From assembly GCF_963675165.1 (NCBI RefSeq), contig NC_087393.1, positions 3,663,502-3,727,501 on the forward strand: a DNA stretch of 64,000 nucleotides, read 5' to 3'. Position numbers and translations under genes: made by a program. Positions 55,897 to 64,000 of this stretch are shown here, piece after piece (the first letter of the stretch is position 1; each line of letters begins with the position of its first letter). The notes below the pieces were generated by a model. It was not told the DNA's origin. It did not search any database and saw nothing but the letters and a program-made list of their open reading frames with translations. The DNA is from Halichondria panicea (lineage: Eukaryota > Porifera > Demospongiae > Suberitida > Halichondriidae).

Positions 55897-56930
55897 GGTA
55901 CCATGCACCTTTTGGCTTTGACTTTACTACTAGTAATGACGACCATGACCAGCTAGCTACACAGGGTGACCTTTAGTTGAACTTGCGTGGGATGTATTTT
56001 ACAGGCCTTGTATGGTTTCTGTGAGCTGAGCAGAGATATTAAACCTTCAGCATTTAATATGCATGTTCACTTGCCAGTCACTAACTTGAACTTACACTTA
56101 GTAATAGCTAGGCTAGTTGAAAACCAAGTTGGCTCACCACTTAACTGCTTTTCTGCTAAGTGGAATCATATGGGAATTGAGTTTTGATTAATTCATGATC
56201 AGCATAAAAGGACATCACTGGGAAGAGAGTCAGCAGAGTGCTCAACAAAATCACCCCAGATGCTAAAAAACAGTGTCAGAGATTACAAGCTAAGGTGAGT
56301 GATGTGATACCATCTTTGATACAACTAGAGTTCAAGGGCCATAATTGTGTGCTCTACTGTTGTGTGCACAACCAATCAAAAATATCACTTGTCAAATAGT
56401 TTGAATTTGTGAACTACTTGCGAATAACACTAACAGAGTGTCAGATTTTATATTACCAGTAGTAGATCAATGTTTACTTATAATATGGTAGTCAACTAGA
56501 ATAGCACCACCAGCTAGTCCTTCATCATAAGAACCCGTTGTACCTAACTACTCAGCAATGCATTATTGGGGGTATCCTATGGCCATAATTATTAATCAGC
56601 CAAATTATACTTAAGTATCAATGACAACATTTTATAGGTTATTGCAATGTTCTTGTGACAAAATAGGTGCTGCTGTGATCTGCACGGAAATCATATGTAG
56701 GGTCTAATAGGATCTAGCGGGGGAAATGTCGACACTAGCGTCTGTGTAAACCCCATTGAAAACATTAAACGTTTACTTAACTTACCTACTTTCAATTTCT
56801 CACACACACGGAAGTGGTGCAAACGAAACTACCCAATGACAGTGTATAGAATACATATAACTTGTATTGGTGCATGACCCCCTCACTATAATTGATGGTT
56901 TCTTATGCAGAAAACCATTGAAGCTCAACA
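55897..56930. other. Divergent intergenic region between DUS1L and FMO genes
   Basis: About 1 kb between two divergently transcribed genes, presumably holding both promoters. On the plus strand, an exon-like stretch ends AAGCTAAG|GTGAGTG at about 56294, and an acceptor TCTTATGCAG lies at 56910, so the FMO may have a spliced 5' untranslated exon. No promoter motif is claimed. Confidence 0.45.
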
Positions 56931-58775
56931 ATGGCTTCACTACCGACAATGGCAGAGGAAGGAAATGTGTGCTACCATGATGTCACTGTCATTGGAGCTG
57001 GTTGGTCAGGCCTTGTTGCGTGCAAGTACATGAAAGAGGAGGGGCTATCAGTGGTATGTATCGAGAGGAAAGGGGATATTGGAGGGGTGTGGCTGTACTC
57101 AGACGACTCGACTATTCCCACGGTGATGAAATCAACTCGTTGTACATCCTCCTCCACTGTAACTGAAATGTCCGATTTCCCAATGCCTCTTGAAATAGGG
57201 ACTTTTCCCACCCATGATTCCATTATGCAATACCTACATGACTATACCAATTGCTTTAAATTGATGCCTCACATTCAACTCAATACTGAGGTGGCACTTG
57301 TCGAGAAAAAAGATGCTACATGGTATACTACGTGCTCCAATGGGACCGTGTACTCAAGCAGGAATCTAGTCATAGCTACCGGTGTTGTACAGCAACCAAA
57401 TAGGGAGCTTGAAGATTCCCTCCTCAGTAGCTTCACCGGTAAAATCTACCACGCAAGCGAGATCAAGGCCCCTCTAGAAAAGCATCGAGAGCAGAGACTA
57501 CTCGTCTTGGGAGGGGGAGAAACAGCGAGCGATATTTGCACAGAGTGGAGAGATCTAGTCGACTTCACATACTGGAGCATCCCAAGAGGACAACACTTTT
57601 TCAGAAAGTACGCTAAAGTTGTTCCGTGGGGAAAACCCCAGGCTCTGGATAAAGCATCATCTAGAATGATGAAAGCACTTGCGCCATACCATCGAGGAAA
57701 GCCTGGACTCTCTTGGATCTGCAAGTGGACAACGAATGGATCGCTATTGGCCTATCAAGGTCATGGAATTTCCGAGTGGAAAAACGATGCAAAGTTTTTT
57801 CATTTCTTCTTTAACAAGAATGGCAAGGTCTTGGATTTAGTTGACTACAAGCGTCTTGTGCCTAAGGGTGGAATTACAAAATGTGAAGGAAAGAAAATCA
57901 CATTTGTCGACGGTACCTCTCAAGAATTCGACCTCATCATCACCTCAACAGGGTACAAAGTGCAGTATCCCTACCTACCAAAGCGCTACTCAGACGTGAA
58001 AATAATTAGTAGGCACAAGTTCGTTTTTGATGTTGAGGATCCATCGATTGCTTTTATTGGTCTTGCTCGACCTATTGTTGGCTCCATTGTAGGAATTTCT
58101 GAGCTCCAGGCCCGATGGTCGGCCAAAGTGTACAGTGGGTACATTCCCCTGAAGAGTCTGGAGGAAAGGCGAACAGACGTAGCAAAGGACACAGCACACT
58201 GGCAGGAATACTTCCGGGAATCTTCGCAACGAATCGAAGGTCTGGTTGAGGGGTACACCTATGTGGACGACTTAGCCAAGCATGCTGGAATCTATCCCAA
58301 TTATTGGGAGCTGTTCAAGACTAACCCGCGACACTGGTACATCGCTGTTTTCTCACCGTACAATTCTGCAAGTTATCGAATAAGCGAACCACAACACAGG
58401 GAGCAAGCTATTGCCACACTGAACAGCCATCGTAAAGGTACACTCACTCCTGCACACCTCTTCTTGATTCTTTTCCTGCGAATCATTTGGTTCGATTGGT
58501 GGTTAATTCAATTGAGCACTATCAAGTATCGTATTCAGAGTGCCAGCTGGTGGCCACGTATCCGAGATACTCGTGCAATGAGAGCAGTCAACCATGTATG
58601 GACGTACCCCAAAAGAGTTATGTTTGACAACATATCGAGCGATCGCAATGAAGAGTTGACGCTAAGAAATGGACACCACCTGTCGCCAAAACAGAATGGA
58701 CATGTGTTGACTGGTGAAAATGGAATGTGTGTACACAATAAACAACAAACACTTAGTAAGAGACCACACACATAA
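56931..58775 (+). CDS. Flavin-containing monooxygenase-like, single exon
   Basis: A 614-aa FAD/NADPH monooxygenase that would oxygenate a soft nucleophile (N or S) on a small substrate; the substrate cannot be told. The FAD motif GAGWSG is at residues 22-27 with the acidic E of CIERKGDIGGVW after it; the FMO signature-like FTGKIYHASEI is at 168-178 with Ile at the last position instead of the usual Tyr or Phe; ATG of VIATGVV is at 149-151; the NADPH motif GGGETAS is at 194-200. A hydrophobic stretch (HLFLILFLRIIWFDWWLIQL, about residues 505-524) may anchor it to a membrane, as in animal FMOs. Length is slightly above the 530 usual. ATG 56931 opens the frame; M7 is an alternative. It has no introns, unlike its neighbours. 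Confidence 0.88.
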   Translation: MASLPTMAEEGNVCYHDVTVIGAGWSGLVACKYMKEEGLSVVCIERKGDIGGVWLYSDDSTIPTVMKSTRCTSSSTVTEMSDFPMPLEIGTFPTHDSIMQYLHDYTNCFKLMPHIQLNTEVALVEKKDATWYTTCSNGTVYSSRNLVIATGVVQQPNRELEDSLLSSFTGKIYHASEIKAPLEKHREQRLLVLGGGETASDICTEWRDLVDFTYWSIPRGQHFFRKYAKVVPWGKPQALDKASSRMMKALAPYHRGKPGLSWICKWTTNGSLLAYQGHGISEWKNDAKFFHFFFNKNGKVLDLVDYKRLVPKGGITKCEGKKITFVDGTSQEFDLIITSTGYKVQYPYLPKRYSDVKIISRHKFVFDVEDPSIAFIGLARPIVGSIVGISELQARWSAKVYSGYIPLKSLEERRTDVAKDTAHWQEYFRESSQRIEGLVEGYTYVDDLAKHAGIYPNYWELFKTNPRHWYIAVFSPYNSASYRISEPQHREQAIATLNSHRKGTLTPAHLFLILFLRIIWFDWWLIQLSTIKYRIQSASWWPRIRDTRAMRAVNHVWTYPKRVMFDNISSDRNEELTLRNGHHLSPKQNGHVLTGENGMCVHNKQQTLSKRPHT

Positions 58776-59396
58776 CCTTGCATGTGTCGGGAAGTAGCAA
58801 CCATTTCATTAGCTCAATATACATGCCATGCATTCTTCTCATACCATTCACCAAATTAATAGTAGTATTCATTGTCATGAAATCCAATGTGCAACAAAAA
58901 ACATTGTCATTATTTCCCATAATAGCAGTGAATATTTTTATAGGATTGATGCATGTTTTTTACAGATGCCAAATAATAATTGTAAGCACTGCAATTGTAC
59001 TATATAATGTAATTACATGCAGATGTCTAATAGCAATTAGAATTCTATACTATAATTATATTAAATATTGTAAACAAATGTAACGTAATCACAAACTACA
59101 TTGAAAGTCAGCAACTTTTAGTTACCGTATTACTAGCGGGTGAAAAACTTTTGCGGATCTGACAAGGATCGTGTGTATTTACTAGTTAAGTTTTGGATTT
59201 TATTGTTGCGAATTGATCAACCATCGCAAGTTCGCAAATGTTTGATGCTCGCAAAACATTCTAATAATATACGATACACTGTTTATAATTTATCGCTCTA
59301 AAGTAATAAATTTCAGTAGCACTGTACAATCTTGTCATAACTAGTAAAGCACTCGCAACAGTTTATTATAGAAAGTGCAAAGTTAGCTCTAACACT
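58776..59396. other. FMO 3' flank with a MITE at 59125-59275
   Basis: Contains a copy of the CCGTATTACTAG MITE family (59125-59275; inner motifs GCGAATTGATCAACC and GATGCTCGCAAAACATTCTA shared with 3222-3439). The 101-codon frame at 58778-59083 is not recognisable and is AT-driven. Confidence 0.5.
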
Positions 59397-61654
59397 CTAT
59401 TCATTATTGTTCACAGTTTCTTTTGTCTCGTTCACAAGGATATACAAGGTTTCCTCTTCGTAGTCTAACTCTGCCTGCCCCTCCTCCCCCACGTCCACAC
59501 CTGTACGACAAGAAGTGACAGTATTAACAGGAGCTGATCCTGGTATTAGGGTGTTTCTTTAGACGTGAAATACATGAAGAGTGTATATAGAACTAAGAGA
59601 GCATATATAGCTATATGGTATTCAAAAGGTGTGTAATAATGTGACTCTTGTATAACACACCATCTTCTATCAGCATCTTCTTTGTCTTTCTCGCCTCCTG
59701 CTCCGCCTTACGGCGGTATTCCTTGTACTGTGACATCATCTTCTTTCTCTTCTCAAGAAGTTCCTAGAGGGGAGAGAACAGCAAGTTAATACACACAGTT
59801 TACCCTGACCACAAGTTCAATAGCTCAGACTAGCTACCAAGGACCATTCTACACTGCTCACACTTGAGGCCACTTCTATAGAAACACTAGTGTACATAAG
59901 TTGTTGCTACATCAGCCGGTTCCACTGTACTGTCATGCATAGCTCCAATGTTTAGTAATTGTAAAGATCAGAAATAAAATTTGAGTGTTCACATTAATGA
60001 GTAATGAGTGTCACACTAAGCTTTAGGCCACGTACTGGTGTTCTCTAATAGGGTCATAAATGAACACACACCTTGGATGCTTTGCTCTTGGAGGTCCTGT
60101 CTCTCTGTTCGAACATGTGAGAGTACTTCTTCTGGTCTTTCTTGATCAGCTACACGCATGGAGTGAAAAGTTAGCAATGGATAGGAAAAAACCTTTCAAG
60201 AGGTGAACTGAACACAATTAGTTAAAGCAAATACAAAAGGAAGTGTATAAGTTATAATAACATCAGTTTTGTTGCTACAAGTAAAGTAACACTTGACACT
60301 AAAAGCGAGGCAAACATAAATTTTGCGGAGCTCCTAATTAACTATGTAGTAGATATCAGCAGTACGTACTTTGAGGTGCTCCTCGGCGAGCAATGTGGGG
60401 GGTCTTGGTCGCCACTGGTGTTGACAGAACTTGTCTAAGCTAGGGGGGCTGCGATAGAGTGACCGTCCTTGGAACGACCACATGCAGAATCCAGTGTCCA
60501 TCTATAGTGTATTAATATCAGCACACACATCATTACAGGCTCTGCTATACAGCAACAACGAAAGCCACACTGTAATAACAGAAGACGTCTAAATGCCAAT
60601 AGGGCGTATAGACATTGTGTGTGTGCGTGCAATTCACCTTCTGCTTCCAGACGCTGACAGAGGTGACAACGTATCTGCCTGAGGGGTCCCACTCCAGATC
60701 AGAGGCCTGCTGGTGCTGGGAAGAGTTCATCAAGGTCATTGACCCCGTGTCCCAGAACTCTAGGTGACCACTCTCAGGGCTAAGGGAGAAACAGGTGCAG
60801 TGAAACTCGCATACAACTGGGCAGACTAACAGTGGGTGTACTAAAGAAGTGGCCTGCTAAACGCAAATTGAAAAACAATATGCTAGAGAGAATTTGGAGA
60901 TTACAATTATAAGGATGGGTGACCACAATCGACAGCTAGCTTTCACTTTATGCTATCTAAACTGATTTTATGTACACCTAGGGTAACAACGAGAGATTGA
61001 AGGCATTAATGCTATACAAGACTGTAGTGAAGCGCTTGTCACACTTGGTTCACTGAATTAAGTACATGTATATACCACAACGTATACAGGTAATTACACA
61101 ATCGAACTACAAGATTATAAACGACACAAGGGAATCAAACTGTAGTATATACAATTTGGAGTGGTACCCCAGGATATAGGATACCCAAAGATGTTAGTCA
61201 CAACCATTATAATTATAGACATGTAGTTAGATAGTTGACAGGCTCAACTCTGTAGCTGCCCGCCCACTTACCCCTTTAGGTTGGCCAGCACCACAAACTG
61301 TCCACTAGGAGACCAGAAGATGTTGTTGACAGCTGTGTTCTCCAAAATCTCGAGGGTCTCTATAGCAACAAATATGACTGTTACACATGGTGTTAATTTT
61401 AAACCGATTTCAAAGATTATGCAGAGTGTGTAGAATAGGTTTCCCGAGTTCTACCTCTCTCTAAGACTTAACACATTTATTGGTATAATGAGCCAATTAA
61501 CATACAGTCACGGGGGGGGGGGTCTTACTGATTTGGGTGGGCTTTCCCCCCTTGTTGATTTGATAGAAGGTGGTGTGTATTCGTAAGGGGGGCTCCCCAT
61601 GGATGACTGCCAGCTTTGACCCCTGAGGCTCCAGAGCAAACGCCACAACCGGTT
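59397..61654 (-). CDS. EIF3B: eIF3B C-terminal part (5' exons not found)
   Basis: eIF3b is the WD40 scaffold of translation initiation factor 3. Seven phase-matched exons: 61654-61529, 61359-61272, 60779-60638, 60501-60370, 60149-60072, 59763-59661 and 59500-59397. They encode the last propeller blades (VVAFALEPQGSKLAVIHG, NNIFWSPSGQFVVLANLKG, FWDTGSMTLM, ASDLEWDPSGRYVVTSVS, MWSFQGRSLY), the WRPRPPTLL segment and the C-terminal helix that binds eIF3i (KKYSHMFEQRD, KEYRRKAEQEA, then an acidic end). That is about 257 of roughly 800 residues. The RRM and first propeller half should precede 61654 but are not seen before the plus-strand gene that starts at 62342. The open acceptor at 61655 shows the gene continues upstream or is truncated. 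Confidence 0.9.
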
Positions 61655-62341
61655 CTGGGGAATACAAGATATCCGATATTATGTAATGCAATGCAACAGC
61701 TGCATATGTAATTATAGTATGAGCGATTTGCATGATAATTATAACGCACCATAAACCACTTAAAAGGAGAACAGCTGGGTTTATTGTTACCAGTTATTAA
61801 AGAACTAAAGTCGGAAAGCGTGTATAGGTGGTTCTATTCAAATAAGAGTTACGGCAATAAAAAAAGAGCGATCAGGGCAAATATTGATCAACTTGTCATT
61901 CTCAAAGCTTCTGAAGTGATGCAATAGTTTTTTATGGCCTCGTTTCTGCTGACTGAGATGGAGGAATCGTGTTAAACTACCATAAAGTGATTCCTTGGGT
62001 TTTCATAATGTGGCACAGGCCGGACATAAACAAGATAAAAAGAAGACAACTCATGCACTTGTCGACTGCGACAAACAGGATGCACATCCAACCACGAATC
62101 CCCCCAACACAGAAAACTACACAATTTTGCACACTAGCTCATGCAATCAAGTAATTACAGCCCCCTGCAGCCAGGTTAGACTAACCACAGACAGGATGTT
62201 AGAGCATAAAATGACTTTGATCACTACAAATGAAATTCATAAAATTATTGCGCAATTACGACATAGCAACCAGCCTTGTATAAAAATAGCTAGTGTAGCA
62301 TCAACGCCATCATCAACAATAATTTGTCATTTCTCAAGAAG
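61655..62341. other. Stretch between eIF3B exon and membrane-protein gene
   Basis: No exon of either gene was identified. The frames at 61969-62369 have no recognisable feature. It may hold the membrane-protein promoter and, if eIF3B is complete, part of an eIF3B intron. Confidence 0.4.
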
Positions 62342-64000
62342 ATGCAGTTGGCCATGGACAAGACTATAATTACACTGTTGGCTTCAGCATTTGTAATTGG
62401 TAAGCGTATGCACATGCATGAGGCATCTTTTTGCTTGCATGGCCCAGATGTTAAATTCATTCATGTTATAATATCTTGAAACGTACTCCCGTTAACTGTG
62501 CCCATCCCTAGACTTTCTGGATACCAGTCTCGAGAGTGTTCAATTATTTTTAGTATACAATAACACAATTAATCTCTCACACGCACGCTTGTTTTTTCTA
62601 CAGCTGTTTTAGGGGTTCGTTGCTCCAATGCCATTTGCAGTCAACAGTCTTTTCCTTCCACGTTTGACCTCAGGGCATTTCTCCCCTCAGTAGGCCAGCT
62701 GCCCCATCCCAGTGATATTCTTGTCACCTCTTACAGGTACGCAGTACAAGAGAGTTGATGTCATATAATAATAATAGTGCCAAATAAGTTGATAATGTGA
62801 ATTGTCTTAATAAAAGACTCGGAAATTGTGTTGTTTTAGAAAAAAGCCCACTGAGGGCTAAAAAGTTGTTTGTTGACGTCAAAAAAATAATGGGTAAGTT
62901 CATTAATAATTATTTATACTTTCTCAAGCTACGATTCAGCAGTCTCAAGCCCGTCCCCCTACAGGTTCACTTGTGAAGGCACCATCACTCACTGGGAGGC
63001 CTACACTACAGGCACTGGGTCACATCCAATGGAGTTCCAAGTATGGCGGGAAGCTCCTGAGCTGCTAAGATACAATCTAGTCGGTAACAATATTTTCCCT
63101 ACCGCTTCTCCGACCAATGGGATGCTTCGACTGGGCGTCCCTGTAGACCAACAAATCACTGCTATGCCCGGAGATTTTGTGGGGGTGAGAACAATACAAG
63201 GAAACGAAGATGACCCGTTTCAAATTCTTACTATCCTTGGCTACTACCTTAATTATAATCTAACGGACCGTGGTTTCGATAGCACTCCTGCACAGCTGCC
63301 ACTGGGCTCATTGTTTGGCTTAGACTGCTTTACACCTAGCAACAGCCTGCCTACTAACATCAGCATAACTCCATTGATCAATGCAGTGCTTAACAGTGAG
63401 TTCATGGCAGTAGCTAGGTTTCAGTCTGAGAGGTAACAAACACTAAAGGTGTTCAGCATCCTTACTAAGAACTTTGTCCGCAGACAGGGTAATCCAAAAT
63501 GTACTAACATAATTATACATGACTTACAAAAATTGAAGGTTTTCAAGCCTTACTAGTTATATGCACACTAACGTTGTAGTAACAAAACAGTGGGAGTTGT
63601 CTAAGCAACAGACAAGAATGGCTGGTTACACAAATGAGTACATTAAGTCTAAGTATCAATAGAGAGCATACACTAGTGCATGCACTAGCTAACAAATACA
63701 CACACTAAGTTAAGGTGAGTGTTTCCAATACTATGCACTTTTACGATACTACAGGTACCTCTGATGTATGGACCCCTGAACCCTCAAACTCTGACCCCTC
63801 CACCCCTCCGCCAGACGAGCCAGCTACCTCACAAGCACTCCTCATTGCTACAGGAGTATTAGCAGGCCTGCTACTGACTCTATTAATTATCTTGGTTGTC
63901 ACGGTGACTCTGTTTTGCTGCTACATGCAACACAAGAGAGGGGGGAACACTGTCAAGGAGCCAGCAATGACCTCCAACACTGCGTATAATGGTGTGAGGG
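62342..64000 (+). CDS. Single-pass type I membrane protein, 3'-partial, unknown family
   Basis: Exon 1 (62342-62399) encodes a signal peptide (MQLAMDKTIITLLASAFVI). Exon 2 (62604-62736) and exon 3 (62965-63432) encode an ectodomain of about 195 residues with few cysteines (CSNAIC; FTCEG; LDCFTP) and a phrase GDFVGVRTIQGNEDD. The last exon (from about 63752) encodes a Pro/Ser/Thr-rich stalk, a transmembrane helix (LLIATGVLAGLLLTLLIILV … VTLFCCY) and the start of a basic cytoplasmic tail (MQHKRGG), running off the window. Exon 3 and the last exon do not share phase; a 5-nt microexon at 63484-63488 would connect them (ER-QG-TSDVW). I do not recognise the family; a sponge-type surface receptor is possible. 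Confidence 0.7.

Noticed and set aside
56210-56294. Plus-strand exon-like stretch reading KDITGKRVSRVLNKITPDAKKQ
   Set aside because: No upstream exons and no family recognised; joining to 56911 gives a frame different from the FMO. At best a 5' untranslated exon of the FMO.
58778-59083. 101-codon frame after the FMO with hydrophobic residues
   Set aside because: Overlaps the FMO 3' region, AT-driven composition, no upstream exon or homologue recognised.
62029-62369. 124-codon plus-strand frame just before the membrane-protein gene
   Set aside because: Overlaps the start of that gene in another frame and has no recognisable feature.

Overview
The window is animal nuclear DNA, most like a demosponge close to Amphimedon queenslandica. 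The evidence is small introns (down to 45 nt), AT-rich intergenic DNA full of short inverted-repeat transposons, a lineage-expanded family of TRAF-like genes (RING, TRAF zinc fingers, coiled coil, MATH), and animal-type housekeeping genes. The species is inferred; no search was run. Exon borders below were set by eye from GT/AG sites, codon phase and remembered family alignments.

Layout. (1) 661-22518 (+) is the 3' two-thirds of URB1/NPA1, a nucleolar ribosome-biogenesis protein; its first exons lie before the window. One intron (1739-14028, 12.3 kb) holds five TRAF-like genes on the opposite strand. (2) 22519-28390 carries a decayed coiled-coil gene and nested transposons. (3) 28390-41030 is an inverted copy of the first three intronic TRAF genes, swollen by a minisatellite-bearing element, a Harbinger-like MITE, a three-layer transposon nest and a reverse-transcriptase relic. 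(4) 41031-46960 is a 3.1-kb tandem duplication, each unit with one intact lineage-specific coiled-coil gene (-) and a LINE tail (+). (5) 46960-49500 is repeat-rich and without genes I can support. (6) 49517-64000 is compact and gene-dense: a CYBC1/EROS-like gene (-), a 13-exon DUS1L tRNA-dihydrouridine synthase (-) with a tRNA-Gln gene in one intron, a single-exon flavin monooxygenase (+), the C-terminal part of eIF3B (-), and a single-pass membrane protein (+) running off the end.

The housekeeping genes (URB1, DUS1L, tRNA-Gln, eIF3B) all serve translation or ribosome production, but I see no sign that they are co-regulated. The accessory part is dominated by TRAF-like genes whose RING-bearing first exon is nearly constant while the zinc-finger/MATH exon varies. 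Adaptor or ubiquitin-ligase roles in signalling or innate immunity are inferred from the domains only.

The strongest unusual signals are: a coherent transposon family with CATAGAT-type ends and exact 7-bp target duplications, with an empty site for one insertion inside the window; a second pair with TATGG ends and 6-bp duplications; the constant-RING/variable-receptor TRAF cluster with a Lys in place of the canonical RING His; an internally repeated coiled-coil protein family; and a likely EROS homologue beside DUS1L.
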